64,000 bases of DNA from Streptomyces muensis (lineage in GTDB: Bacteria > Actinomycetota > Actinomycetes > Streptomycetales > Streptomycetaceae). Position 1 is the stretch's first letter; each line of letters starts with the position of its first letter. Positions 37,806 through 47,016 of the stretch are shown here, one piece after another. The position numbers were made by a program, and so were the translations under genes. The stretch lies in contig NZ_JAKEIP010000008.1 in assembly GCF_021474425.1 (NCBI RefSeq), positions 1 to 64,000 of the forward strand, in the 5' to 3' direction. The notes under the pieces were generated by a model that had not been told where the DNA came from, searched no databases, and saw nothing but the letters and a program-made list of their open reading frames with translations.

Positions 37806-40331
37806 ATGACTGGGAGCGCCGAGGGCGCAGAGCGCACGCCCGGCAGGCTGGCGGCGCTGCTGATCGATGCCTCGGCGGAGGCGATCAGCGCGGCCGGTGG
37901 TCACGTCGGCGGGGTCTATCTGCGCTCCCGCACGCCCGGGCTGCTGCGGCTCGCGGTGCTGGAGGGGCTGCCCGGCCCGCTGTTCCGGCCGTGGTGGCGC
38001 GTGCACGTGGACCGGCCGTTCCCCGTGGCGGACGCCTACCGGCTCGGGGTCGAGGTCGTGCTGCCGAACGCCACGGAGGCGATGCGCCGCTATCCGCAGT
38101 ACGCGGCCGGCCTGCCCTTCCCGTTCGGCTCCCTGTACGCCCCCGTCACGGGCAGGTCCAGCGTCTACGGGGTGCTGACGGCGCTGCGTCCCTCGGCGGC
38201 GGACGCCACGGAGCTGCTGCCGGTGCGCGAGCGCATGGCGCGGCTCGCCGAGGAGCTGGGCACGGCCCTGCAGAAGCTGGAGGACCAGGACCCCACGGCG
38301 GTGGCCTGGGAGGGCGGGCCGCTGTGTGTCCGGCCGCCCGCCAGCCGCCCGCCCTCCGGGCACCTCGGTCGGTTCGCCTGGGATCCGGTGACCGGCCTCC
38401 TGACGGCGGACCAGCGCCTGAACGTCGAGCTGGGTGCGGTCGCGGCGGAGGACCACGGCACGGCGGAGGCGTTCGCGGACGCGGTCGCTCCGGGCGACGC
38501 GGAGCGGATCCTGGCGGCGCTGCGGGAAGCGGCCGGTGGCCGTCCGCCCGCCCTGCCGCTGGTCGTGCGCGGCCCCGACGGCGCGCCCCGGCTGGTCGAG
38601 GTCTGGGGGCCGTACGACGACTCGGGTCTCCCCCGGGCGGCGACCGTACGGGGTGTCGTCCTGGACCCGGGGCCGGGCACGGTGGCGGACGCGGCGGCCG
38701 ATCTGCTGCCGGACGGGGTGATGTGCCTGGACCGGCTGGGGACGATCGTCTACGCCAACCCGCACGCGGCCCGGCTGCTGCGCCGGCCGCGTACCGAGCT
38801 GCTGGGCCGGCCTCTGTGGGAGGGCGTGCCGTGGCTCAACCAGCCCACTCTGGAGGACCATCTGCGCGGGGCGCTGCTGTCCCCGGACCCGGTGCACTTC
38901 CATGTCCGAAGACCGTCCGCCCATGGGCGTGAGCCCGCCGCCCACGCCATCGCGGGCGACTGGCTGGCCCTGTCCGTCTATCCGGGCCCGGACCTGCTGA
39001 CCTGCACGATCCGGCTGGGCCACCGGGTGGCGGACAGCCCGTCGGACCTGCCGGACGCGCTCGGCGCTCCCGAACCGGCCGGCGCTCCGTCGCTGAGCCC
39101 GCTGTACCGGCCCATCGTGCTCGCCATCGCGCTCACCGAGGCGGTCACCGCCCGTCAGGTGTCCGCCGTGGTGATGCGGGAGCTGCTGCCCGCGTTCGGC
39201 GGGCGCCGGCTGGCCATCTATCTGCTCCAGGAGCGGCATCTGTACCTGGCCTGGGAGACCGGCTTCCCCAAGGGGTTCCTCGCCCCCTTCGACGGTGTGG
39301 GCCTGGACGAGCGGCTGCCGGGGGTCGAGACGCTGACCAGCGGGCGTCCGCTGTTCTTCGACTCGATGCAGCAGCTCGCCGACGCCTACCCGGGGATCGC
39401 GCTGGACGCGACGGAGGGGGCGCGCGCCTTCCTGCCGCTGATCGCCTCCGGGCGTCCCGTCGGTTCCTGCATCCTCGGTTTCGACCGGCCGCGCAGCTTC
39501 AGCACCGAGGAACGCACGGTGCTCACCGCCATGGCCGGGCTGATCGCCCACGCCATGGAGAAGGCTCAGCGCTACGAGAGCGAGGCCGCGCTGGCCAGGG
39601 GACTGCAGCAGGCGCTGCTCCCGCGGCGGCTGTCGCAGCACCCGCTGATGGAGACCGCCGGTCGCTATCTGCCGGGCACCCAGGGCATGGAGGTCGGCGG
39701 CGACTGGTACGACGTGGTCGCGGCCGGGGACGGGCTGGCCCTGGTCATCGGCGACGTACAGGGGCACGGGGTGCAGGCGGCGGCCACCATGGGCCAGCTG
39801 CGCAGCGCCGTGCGGGCCTTCGCCCTCGGCGACCGGCCGCCCGACGAGGTCATGAGCGGCACCAACCACCTGCTCATCGACCTCGACGCCGGTCTGTTCG
39901 CGAGCTGCTGCTACATCCGGCTGGACCCCGCGACCGGCGTCGCCCAGGCCGCCGTGGCCGGGCACCCGCCGCCGCTGCTGCGCCGCCCGGACGGCCGTAC
40001 GCAGGTCGTCGACCTGCCCGGCGGGGTCGTGCTCGGGGTGGACCCGCAGGCCACGTATCCGGTGGCGGAGCTGCGGATGGAGCCGGGTGCCGTGCTGGCG
40101 CTGTACACGGACGGGCTGGTGGAGCGGCCCGGTGTCGACATCGACGACGGCATCAGCGCGCTGCGGGTGGCGTTGGCCAAGGCCGGTGCCCCCGGTGCCC
40201 GTCCGGGCGGGCGCACGCTGGCGGGCGTGGCCGACCGGCTCACCGCGACCGCCCGGCACACCGCGGACCGGCCCGACGACATCGCGCTGCTGCTGGCCAC
40301 GCGCCGCGCCACCGCCCCGCACCGGAAGTGA
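37806..40331 (+). CDS. GAF-PAS-GAF-PP2C phosphatase
   Basis: 841 residues. It contains an N-terminal GAF-like region (about 15-155), PAS segments (about 180-290 and 300-405; LPDGVMCLDRLGTIVYANPH), a second GAF (about 435-600, GRRLAIYLLQERHLYLAW) and a C-terminal PP2C (about 605-835; GGDWYDVVAAGDG, GDVQGHGVQAAATMGQL, AGHPPPLLR, LYTDGLVERPG, RPDDIALLL). Unlike its two neighbours it has no HATPase. The ATG at 37806 follows GAGGTAGGG. Confidence 0.92.
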   Translation: MTGSAEGAERTPGRLAALLIDASAEAISAAGGHVGGVYLRSRTPGLLRLAVLEGLPGPLFRPWWRVHVDRPFPVADAYRLGVEVVLPNATEAMRRYPQYAAGLPFPFGSLYAPVTGRSSVYGVLTALRPSAADATELLPVRERMARLAEELGTALQKLEDQDPTAVAWEGGPLCVRPPASRPPSGHLGRFAWDPVTGLLTADQRLNVELGAVAAEDHGTAEAFADAVAPGDAERILAALREAAGGRPPALPLVVRGPDGAPRLVEVWGPYDDSGLPRAATVRGVVLDPGPGTVADAAADLLPDGVMCLDRLGTIVYANPHAARLLRRPRTELLGRPLWEGVPWLNQPTLEDHLRGALLSPDPVHFHVRRPSAHGREPAAHAIAGDWLALSVYPGPDLLTCTIRLGHRVADSPSDLPDALGAPEPAGAPSLSPLYRPIVLAIALTEAVTARQVSAVVMRELLPAFGGRRLAIYLLQERHLYLAWETGFPKGFLAPFDGVGLDERLPGVETLTSGRPLFFDSMQQLADAYPGIALDATEGARAFLPLIASGRPVGSCILGFDRPRSFSTEERTVLTAMAGLIAHAMEKAQRYESEAALARGLQQALLPRRLSQHPLMETAGRYLPGTQGMEVGGDWYDVVAAGDGLALVIGDVQGHGVQAAATMGQLRSAVRAFALGDRPPDEVMSGTNHLLIDLDAGLFASCCYIRLDPATGVAQAAVAGHPPPLLRRPDGRTQVVDLPGGVVLGVDPQATYPVAELRMEPGAVLALYTDGLVERPGVDIDDGISALRVALAKAGAPGARPGGRTLAGVADRLTATARHTADRPDDIALLLATRRATAPHRK

Positions 40332-40496
40332 CCCGACATGCGGCCCGCATCCGGCGGTGTAACCCTGTTGCGGGCACGGGAGTTGCCCGGCTGCGGCGCT
40401 TCACACCTGTGGCCGACGTGTGGGGGACACGGCAGGCCCTGTCACGTTCTGTTACGTCTCTCGCCTCCGAAGGCCCGGCAGTGTAGACATGGGCAC

Positions 40497-43277
40497 ATGG
40501 TCCGACTAAGGGGTCGCTCCGGGGCCCGGTCGGCCCGTCGTCCGAGCGGTGTGCGCACAGAGGGTGCGCCCGACCGCGCCCACGCGGTGCCCGCGAGAGG
40601 GCTGTCGCGCGCGGCGCAGGCCGAGGGGCGGCGCCAGGGGCGGTTTCCCGGGGTGCGGGCGACACTCGGTGGGCGCAGCGTCGCCGGTCAGGTGTTCGTG
40701 CTGCAAGTGGTGATCGTGCTGCTGCTGGTGGTCGCCGCGGTGGTGGCCCTGGTGCTCCAGGTGCGGTACGACACCACGGAGGAGGCCCGCAACCGTTCGG
40801 TGGCGGTCGCCGAGTCGTTCGCCAACGCTCCCGGCACCCGGGAGGCGCTGGACAGCCCGGACCCCACGGCGGTGCTGCAGCCGCGGGCCGAGGCGGCGCG
40901 CGAGGCGACGGGCGTGGACTTCATCGTCGTCATGAACACCGACGGCATCCGCTACACCCACCCGAAGCCGGACCGGATCGGGAAGAAGTTCGTCGGGAAC
41001 CTGGAACCGGCTCTTCAGGGCCGGGTCGTGACCGAGCAGATCACCGGGACCATCGGTCCGCTGGTGCAGGCCGTGGTCCCGATCAAGGATCCCGACGGGA
41101 AGGTCGTCGGGCTGGTGTCGGCCGGCATCACGACGGCGACGGTGGGCGGTACGGCCGACCGGCAGCTGCCGCTCGTCCTGACCGCCGCCGCGGTCGCGCT
41201 CGCCCTGGCCACCGCGGGCACCGCGCTGGTCAGCAGGCGGCTGCTGCGGCAGACCCACGGTCTCGGGCCGGACGAGATGACCCGGATGTACGAGCACCAC
41301 GACGCCGTTCTGCACGCGGTCCGGGAGGGCGTGATCATCGTCGGCACCGAGGGTCGGCTGCTGCTCGCCAACGACGAGGCGCACCGGCTGCTCGATCTTC
41401 CCGACGACGCCGAGGGCCGCCGGGTGCTGCATCTCGGCCTCGCCCCCGACACCGCCGAACTGCTGGACTCCGGCCGGATGGCCACCGACGAGGTGCACCT
41501 GGTCAAGGACCGGCTGCTGGCCGTCAACCAGCGCCCCACCACGCTCCGGGGCCGTCCGTCCGGCAGCGTCGCCACCCTGCGCGACTCGACCGAGCTGCGG
41601 GCCCTGTCCGGCCGCGCCGAGGAGGCCCGCGAGCGTCTGAACATGCTGTACGACGCCGGTGTGGGCATCGGCACCAGCCTGGACGTCACCCGGACCGCCG
41701 AGGAACTGGCGGAGCTCGCGGTGCCCCGGTTCGCGGACTTCGCCACCGTCGACCTGTTCGAGGCCGTGCTGGGCGGCGGGCAGCCGGAGGGCGTGACGCG
41801 GCTGCGCCGCACGGCGTGCGGCGGGATACACAAGGACGCGCCGCTGTACCCGGTGGGCGAGGAGATCCGGTTCGTGGACTCCTCGCCGCAGGCCCGCGCG
41901 CTCAAGGACGGGCAGGCCGTGATCGAGCCGCGGCTGGCGGACGCTCCGGGCTGGCGTGCCCAGGATCTGGAGCGGTCGGCGCAGGTGGTGGACTTCGGCA
42001 TCCACTCGCTGGTCGCGGTGCCGCTGCGGGCGGGGTCGCTGGTGCTGGGTGTGGTGAGCTTCTGGCGGTCGCGGAAGGCCGGGCCGTTCGACGCGGACGA
42101 GGTGGCGCTCGCCGAGGAGCTGGTCGCCCGGGCCGCGGTGTCGATCGACAACGCCCGCCGGTACACCCGTGAGCACAGCATGGCGGTGACGCTGCAGCGC
42201 AGTCTGCTGCCGCGGAGCCTGCCCGAGCAGAACGCGCTCGACATCGCGTACCGGTATCTGCCGGCGCAGGCCGGTGTCGGCGGGGACTGGTTCGACGTGC
42301 TGCCGCTGTCCGGCGCCCGGGTCGCGCTGGTCGTCGGCGACGTCGTGGGCCACGGGCTGCACGCGGCGGCCACGATGGGTCGGCTGCGGACGGCGGTGCA
42401 CAACTTCTCCGCCCTGGACCTGCCGCCCGACGAACTGCTCGCGCTCCTCGACGAACTGGTCGCCCGGATCGACCAGGACGAGACGGAGGAGGAGTCGGAC
42501 ACCGCCCCGGTGACCGGCGCGACCTGTCTGTACGCGGTCTACGACCCGGTGTCCCAGCGGTGCACGATCGCCCGCGCCGGCCATCCGCCGCCGGCCCTGA
42601 TCCAGCCGGACGGCTCGGTCGACTTCCCGGACGTGCCCGCCGGTCCGCCGCTGGGCCTGGGCGGGCTGCCGTTCGAGACGGCGGAGCTGGAGCTGGCCGA
42701 GGACAGCCGACTGGTGCTCTACACGGACGGCCTGGTGGAGGACCGTGGCCGGGACATCGACGAGGGTCTGGAGCTGCTGCGCACCGCGCTGGCCCGGGCC
42801 GGCCGGTCACCGGAGGAGACCTGCCGGGCCGTACTGGAGGCCCGGCAGCCCGGCCGGGCGAGCGACGACATCGCGCTGATCGTGGCGCGCACCCGGGCGC
42901 TCGGGACGGACCTGGTCGCCGAGTGGCAGGTGCCGTCCGACCCGGCGGCCGTGGGCCAGGTGCGCTCGGCCGTGACCCGGACGCTTCAGGCGTGGGACCT
43001 CGAGGAGCTGTCGTTCACCACGGAGCTCATCCTGAGCGAGCTGGTCACCAACGCGATCCGGTACGGCGGTGAGCCGATCCGGGTGCGGATGCTGCGCGAC
43101 CGCAGTCTGATCTGCGAGGTCTTCGACAGCAGCAGCACCTCGCCGCATCTGCGCTACGCGACCATGACGGACGAGGGCGGGCGCGGACTGTTCCTGGTCG
43201 CGCAGCTGGCCGACCGCTGGGGCACGCGCTATCTGCCCGCGGGCAAGGTGATCTGGGCGGAGCAGCCGCTGCCGTAG
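40497..43277 (+). CDS. CitA/DcuS-type sensor fused to PAS-GAF-PP2C-HATPase
   Basis: 926 residues, membrane-anchored. A basic N-terminus is followed by TM1 (about 66-88), an extracytoplasmic single-Cache domain (about 90-218), TM2 (about 224-246), PAS (about 262-370), GAF (about 395-565), PP2C (about 575-785; GGDWFDVLPLSGA, GDVVGHGLHAAATMG, AGHPPPAL, YTDGLVED) and a HATPase (about 800-925; ELVTNAIRYGG, EGGRGLFLVAQL). The Cache domain carries IRYTHPKPDRIGKKFVG and the linker GLGPDEMTRMYEHHDAVLHA, hallmarks of CitA/DcuS citrate and C4-dicarboxylate sensors. These are normally histidine kinases; here the output is a phosphatase. ATG 40497 was chosen. Confidence 0.9.
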   Translation: MVRLRGRSGARSARRPSGVRTEGAPDRAHAVPARGLSRAAQAEGRRQGRFPGVRATLGGRSVAGQVFVLQVVIVLLLVVAAVVALVLQVRYDTTEEARNRSVAVAESFANAPGTREALDSPDPTAVLQPRAEAAREATGVDFIVVMNTDGIRYTHPKPDRIGKKFVGNLEPALQGRVVTEQITGTIGPLVQAVVPIKDPDGKVVGLVSAGITTATVGGTADRQLPLVLTAAAVALALATAGTALVSRRLLRQTHGLGPDEMTRMYEHHDAVLHAVREGVIIVGTEGRLLLANDEAHRLLDLPDDAEGRRVLHLGLAPDTAELLDSGRMATDEVHLVKDRLLAVNQRPTTLRGRPSGSVATLRDSTELRALSGRAEEARERLNMLYDAGVGIGTSLDVTRTAEELAELAVPRFADFATVDLFEAVLGGGQPEGVTRLRRTACGGIHKDAPLYPVGEEIRFVDSSPQARALKDGQAVIEPRLADAPGWRAQDLERSAQVVDFGIHSLVAVPLRAGSLVLGVVSFWRSRKAGPFDADEVALAEELVARAAVSIDNARRYTREHSMAVTLQRSLLPRSLPEQNALDIAYRYLPAQAGVGGDWFDVLPLSGARVALVVGDVVGHGLHAAATMGRLRTAVHNFSALDLPPDELLALLDELVARIDQDETEEESDTAPVTGATCLYAVYDPVSQRCTIARAGHPPPALIQPDGSVDFPDVPAGPPLGLGGLPFETAELELAEDSRLVLYTDGLVEDRGRDIDEGLELLRTALARAGRSPEETCRAVLEARQPGRASDDIALIVARTRALGTDLVAEWQVPSDPAAVGQVRSAVTRTLQAWDLEELSFTTELILSELVTNAIRYGGEPIRVRMLRDRSLICEVFDSSSTSPHLRYATMTDEGGRGLFLVAQLADRWGTRYLPAGKVIWAEQPLP

Positions 43278-43288
43278 TCCCGGCGGCT

Positions 43289-43308
43289 GTTTGTACATAG
43301 GTACGAAC
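43289..43308. promoter_or_regulatory. Inverted repeat upstream of the chitosanase
   Basis: GTTTGTAC and GTACGAAC flank four bases, matching at 7 of 8 positions as an inverted repeat. It sits 12 bp after the phosphatase stop and 39 bp before the CsnR-like box. It may be an operator or a weak terminator; without a T-run I favour an operator. Confidence 0.4.
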
Positions 43309-43346
43309 CTTTGACGCGACCGGTGCCCCTCGCACTCCGCTTCTGG

Positions 43347-43361
43347 TAGGAAACTTTCCTA
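43347..43361. promoter_or_regulatory. CsnR-type operator
   Basis: Perfect palindrome TAGGAAACTTTCCTA around a single centre base, 53 bp before the chitosanase start. It has the GGAAA/TTTCC arms I recall for the box bound by the ROK-family repressor CsnR, which is released by chitosan oligosaccharides. The repressor gene is not in the window. Confidence 0.65.
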
Positions 43362-43413
43362 TCAGTATCAGCTACGGCCAACTCCCCACCCCCCACCATC
43401 ACTTGGAGCCGCC

Positions 43414-44247
43414 GTGAAGCACCCCTCGCACACCTCGCCCACCACGCGCCGACGCGCCCTCCTCGCCCTGTTCGGGGCGGCCCTGACCTCGGCCCCGCTC
43501 CTCAACCCCGCGCCCGCCGCCGCGCTCCGCGTCACCGCGGCCGGACTCGACGACCCGGCGAAGAAGGAGATCGCCATGAAGCTGGTGTCGAGCGCGGAGA
43601 ACTCCTCGCTCGACTGGAAGGCGCAGTACAAGTACATCGAGGACATCGGCGACGGCCGCGGCTACACGGCCGGGATCATCGGCTTCTGCTCCGGTACGGG
43701 CGACATGCTCGACCTGGTCGAGCTGTACGCCGACCGCCGTCCCGGCAACGTCCTCGCCCCGTATCTGCCGGCCCTGCGCCGGGTGAACGGCACCGACTCG
43801 CACGACGGACTCGACCCGCACTTCCCCCGCGACTGGGCCCGGGCCGCCCAGGACCAGGAGTTCCGGCGGGCGCAGGACCACGAACGGGACCGGGTGTACT
43901 TCAACCCGGCCGTACGCCAGGGCAAGGCGGACGGGCTCGGCGTGCTCGGGCAGTTCACGTACTACGACGCCATCGTCATGCACGGCGACGGCGGCGACCC
44001 GACCAGCTTCCGCAACATCCGGGGGCGCGCCCTGAACCGGGCCCGGCCGCCGGCGCAGGGCGGCGACGAGGTCACCTATCTGCACGCCTTCCTGGACGCG
44101 CGGGTGTGGGCCATGAAGCAGGAGGAGGCCCACAGCGACACCAGCAGGGTCGACACGGCCCAGCGGGTCTTCCTGCGCGAGGGCAACCTCGACCTCGATC
44201 CGCCGCTCGACTGGAAGGTGTACGGGGACAGTTACCACATCGGCTGA
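43414..44247 (+). CDS. csnA: Secreted GH46 chitosanase
   Basis: Endo-beta-1,4-glucosaminidase precursor of 277 residues. The signal peptide has an RRR motif (TTRRRALLALFGAALTS), possibly Tat, and cleavage near residue 36-40. GH46 catalytic residues are Glu62 (SSAENSS) and Asp80 (EDIGDGRGY), spaced 18 apart as in the Streptomyces N174 enzyme. The rest shows GFCSGTGDML and LGVLGQFTYYDAIVMHG. The GTG start at 43414 follows TTGGAG. Expression is probably derepressed by chitosan through the CsnR-like box. A strong hairpin ends the transcript. Confidence 0.95.
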   Translation: MKHPSHTSPTTRRRALLALFGAALTSAPLLNPAPAAALRVTAAGLDDPAKKEIAMKLVSSAENSSLDWKAQYKYIEDIGDGRGYTAGIIGFCSGTGDMLDLVELYADRRPGNVLAPYLPALRRVNGTDSHDGLDPHFPRDWARAAQDQEFRRAQDHERDRVYFNPAVRQGKADGLGVLGQFTYYDAIVMHGDGGDPTSFRNIRGRALNRARPPAQGGDEVTYLHAFLDARVWAMKQEEAHSDTSRVDTAQRVFLREGNLDLDPPLDWKVYGDSYHIG

Positions 44248-44254
44248 CGGAGAG

Positions 44255-44290
44255 CCGGGGTTGCCGTACCCGCGTGCACGGCAACCCCGG
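44255..44290 (+). terminator. Hairpin terminator after the chitosanase
   Basis: Perfect 13-bp stem (CCGGGGTTGCCGT pairing with ACGGCAACCCCGG) around a 10-nt loop, starting 8 nt after the stop. There is no T-run, as usual for streptomycete hairpin terminators. Confidence 0.85.
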
Positions 44291-44310
44291 AATTACCCAT
44301 AGAATTGATT

Positions 44311-44322
44311 TATGAGCTCATA
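44311..44322. promoter_or_regulatory. Palindrome upstream of ferredoxin-NADP reductase
   Basis: Perfect 12-bp palindrome TATGAGCTCATA in an AT-rich stretch, about 85 bp before the reductase start. A regulator-binding or promoter role is plausible; the protein is unknown. Confidence 0.4.
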
Positions 44323-44342
44323 GGTTGGACCCGCGTACCGAC

Positions 44343-44361
44343 TTAGGCTTGCCTTAGTTTA
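44343..44361. promoter_or_regulatory. Possible DmdR/IdeR iron box
   Basis: TTAGGCTTGCCTTAGTTTA matches the DtxR-family consensus TTAGGTTAGGCTCACCTAA at 12 of 19 positions, including the whole left TTAGG. It is 46 bp upstream of the reductase start. A further TTTAGGC follows, suggesting overlapping half-sites. Confidence 0.4.
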
Positions 44362-44407
44362 GGCTTCCCGACGAGATCGCTTGTCACCACTCGAAGGGAC
44401 CCTGATC

Positions 44408-45772
44408 ATGCCCCGCCCCCTGCGGGTAGCCATCGTCGGAGCCGGCCCCGCCGGGATCTACGCCGCCGACGCCCTGCTCAAGTCCGACGTGGCCGCCGAA
44501 CCCGGTGTGTCCATCGACCTCTTCGAGCGCATGCCGGCGCCGTTCGGCCTGATCCGTTACGGCGTCGCGCCCGACCACCCGCGCATCAAGGGCATCATCA
44601 CGGCCCTCCACCAGGTGCTCGACAAGCCGCAGATCCGCCTCTTCGGCAACGTCGACTACCCGACCGACCTCAACCTGGACGACCTGCGCGCGTTCTACGA
44701 CGCCGTGATCTTCTCGACCGGTGCGACGGCCGACCGGGCGCTGCCGATTCCCGGCATCGACCTCGACGGCTCGTACGGCGCCGCCGACTTCGTCTCCTGG
44801 TACGACGGCCACCCGGACGTACCGCGCACCTGGCCCCTGGAGGCCGAGAAGGTCGCCGTGCTCGGCGTCGGCAACGTCGCCCTCGACGTGGCCCGGATCC
44901 TCGCCAAGACGGCGGACGAGCTGCTGCCGACGGAGATCCCGCCGAACGTCTACGACGGACTGAAGGCCAACAAGGCCCTGGAGGTCCACGTGTTCGGCCG
45001 GCGCGGCCCGGCGCAGGCGAAGTTCTCGCCGATGGAGCTGCGGGAGCTGGACCACTCCCCCAACATCGAGGTCATCGTCGACCCCGAGGACATCGACTAC
45101 GACGAGGGCTCGATCGAGACCCGGCGCGGCAACAAGCAGGCCGACATGGTCGCAAAGACCCTGGAGAACTGGGCCATCCGCGACGTCGGCGACCGGCCGC
45201 ACAAGCTGTTCCTGCACTTCTTCGAGTCGCCCTCGGAGATCCTCGGCGAGGACGGCAGGGTCGTCGGTCTGCGCACCGAGCGCACCGCCCTCGACGGCAC
45301 CGGCAACGTCAAGGGCACCGGCGAGTTCAAGGACTGGGACGTCACCGCGATCTACCGAGCGGTCGGCTACCTCTCCGACAAACTCCCCAAGCTGCCCTGG
45401 GACATCGAGTCGGGCACGGTCCCGGACGAGGGCGGCCGGGTCACACAGGAGAGCGGCGAGCACCTTCAGTCGACGTACGTCACCGGCTGGATCCGGCGCG
45501 GTCCGGTGGGTCTGATCGGCCACACCAAGGGCGACGCCAACGAGACGGTGTCGAACCTGCTGGACGACTTCGCGAACGGCCGTCTGCAGACGCCGGCCTC
45601 GCCCGAGCCGGAGGCCGTGGACGCGTTCCTCGCCGAGCGCGAGGTCCGCTTCACCACGTGGGAGGGCTGGTACAAGCTCGACGCCGCCGAGAAGGCGCTG
45701 GGCGAGCCGCAGGGCCGCGAGCGCGTGAAGCTCGTCGAGCGCGAGGACATGCTGCGGGAGAGCGGCGCCTGA
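44408..45772 (+). CDS. fprA: Ferredoxin-NADP+ reductase
   Basis: Adrenodoxin-reductase-type flavoprotein of 454 residues. The FAD site is VAIVGAGPAGIYAADALL, then MPAPFGLIRYGVAPDHPRIK. The NADPH site is VAVLGVGNVALDVARIL with the Arg pair FGRRGPAQ. The C-terminal FAD contact is TGWIRRGPVGLIGHTKGDA. It passes electrons between NADPH and ferredoxin, serving P450s or iron metabolism. ATG 44408 follows CGAAGGGA; the in-frame upstream ORF start at 44381 has no site. An iron-box-like sequence precedes it. Confidence 0.93.
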   Translation: MPRPLRVAIVGAGPAGIYAADALLKSDVAAEPGVSIDLFERMPAPFGLIRYGVAPDHPRIKGIITALHQVLDKPQIRLFGNVDYPTDLNLDDLRAFYDAVIFSTGATADRALPIPGIDLDGSYGAADFVSWYDGHPDVPRTWPLEAEKVAVLGVGNVALDVARILAKTADELLPTEIPPNVYDGLKANKALEVHVFGRRGPAQAKFSPMELRELDHSPNIEVIVDPEDIDYDEGSIETRRGNKQADMVAKTLENWAIRDVGDRPHKLFLHFFESPSEILGEDGRVVGLRTERTALDGTGNVKGTGEFKDWDVTAIYRAVGYLSDKLPKLPWDIESGTVPDEGGRVTQESGEHLQSTYVTGWIRRGPVGLIGHTKGDANETVSNLLDDFANGRLQTPASPEPEAVDAFLAEREVRFTTWEGWYKLDAAEKALGEPQGRERVKLVEREDMLRESGA

Positions 45773-45794
45773 GCCGCGGGCGGTGACATGCCGA

Positions 45795-45831
45795 CGGAGA
45801 GGGCCGGGGTCGCGTACCCCGGCCCTCTCCG
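45795..45831 (+). terminator. Hairpin terminator after fprA
   Basis: Perfect 16-bp stem (CGGAGAGGGCCGGGGT with its complement) and a 5-nt loop CGCGT, 22 nt after the fprA stop. No T-run. Confidence 0.9.
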
Positions 45832-45948
45832 CACTGTCACGGCCGTCCCCGCCATCACCGCCGTCCCCGGCCTCACCGCCGTCCTCGGCTTCGCGGCCCA
45901 CTTCCGGCTTCGCGCCCCGGGATGATCGCCGCCTGTTAGCGTCCCCCG

Positions 45949-46914
45949 GTGTTCTCACTACTGGAGCCCCCTTTCTTCACCCGGCTGCGTGACGCGCGCC
46001 GGATTCTCGTCGCCGGTGCGGGCGGCGGTTTCGACGTGTACGCCGGTGTGCCGCTGGCCCTCGCGCTGCGGGCGGCCGGCAAGGAGGTCCACCTGGCGAA
46101 CCTGTCCTTCTCGGATCTGTACGGGCTGGACCTCGACGTGTGGGTCGACCACGACGTCGCGGCGATACGCCCGGACACCACGATCCGCGGCGACTACTTC
46201 CCCGAACGGGCCCTCGCCCGCTGGCTCGCCCTGAAGGACCTGCCCGACACGGTGTACGCATTCCCCCAGACCGGCGTCCGCCCCCTCAGGGCCGCCTACC
46301 GGGCACTCCTTGAGCACCTGGGCGGCGTGGACGCCATCGTGCTGGTGGACGGCGGGACGGACATCCTGATGCGCGGCGACGAGCACGGCCTCGGCACACC
46401 GGAGGAGGACATGGCGAGCCTGGCCGCCGTGTCCGGGCTCGACGAGGTCCCGGTACGGCTCGTGGCCTGTCTCGGGTTCGGCGTGGACTCCTACCACGGG
46501 GTCAGCCACTCCCTGGTGCTGGAGAACCTCGCGGCGCTGGACCGGGACGGCGGCTACCTCGGTACGTTCTCGCTGCCGCGCGAGAGCCGCGAGGGACGCC
46601 TGTTCCTCGACGCGGTCGAACACGGCAGGCGGGCCACGCCGGACCACCCGAGCATCGTCCAGGGTTCCGTCGCGGCCGCCGTACGCGGCGACTTCGGCGA
46701 CGTCCGCTTCACCGAGCGCACCGGGGACAGCGAGCTGTTCATCAACCCGCTCATGGCCCTGTACTTCTGCGTCGACGCGCCCGTCCTCGCCCGGCACAAC
46801 CTCTATCTGGACCGACTGGAGAACACCGCGCTCATGCGCCAGATCAGCTCGGTCATCGAGGAGTTCCGCGACGCGCTCCCGCGCCAGCGGCCACCGCGGG
46901 CGTACCCGCACTGA
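45949..46914 (+). CDS. DUF1152 protein
   Basis: 321-residue cytosolic protein. It opens LRDARRILVAGAGGGFDVYA, a dinucleotide-like glycine loop, and contains VDAIVLVDGGTDILMRGDE, the DUF1152 hallmark acid-rich loop, plus ENTALMRQISSVIEEFRDAL. The function of the family is unknown. The GTG start lies 6 nt after a TAGCGT box with no Shine-Dalgarno sequence, suggesting a leaderless transcript. Confidence 0.85.
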   Translation: MFSLLEPPFFTRLRDARRILVAGAGGGFDVYAGVPLALALRAAGKEVHLANLSFSDLYGLDLDVWVDHDVAAIRPDTTIRGDYFPERALARWLALKDLPDTVYAFPQTGVRPLRAAYRALLEHLGGVDAIVLVDGGTDILMRGDEHGLGTPEEDMASLAAVSGLDEVPVRLVACLGFGVDSYHGVSHSLVLENLAALDRDGGYLGTFSLPRESREGRLFLDAVEHGRRATPDHPSIVQGSVAAAVRGDFGDVRFTERTGDSELFINPLMALYFCVDAPVLARHNLYLDRLENTALMRQISSVIEEFRDALPRQRPPRAYPH

Positions 46915-47016
46915 CAGGCCTTTGTCTCATATTCCGGTGAAGTCCCCCCAGCGAGCTGCTGAGCTGCATACACTCCTGATCTTCACAGAAGCTCCATAAA
47001 GGGGGGATGTTTCTCC

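Noticed and set aside
34812..40322. A 1,836-codon open frame on the minus strand
   Set aside because: It lies antisense to two clear PP2C phosphatase genes and only overlaps the TPR gene region in other frames; it is a GC-bias shadow with Arg/Gly/Pro-rich composition.
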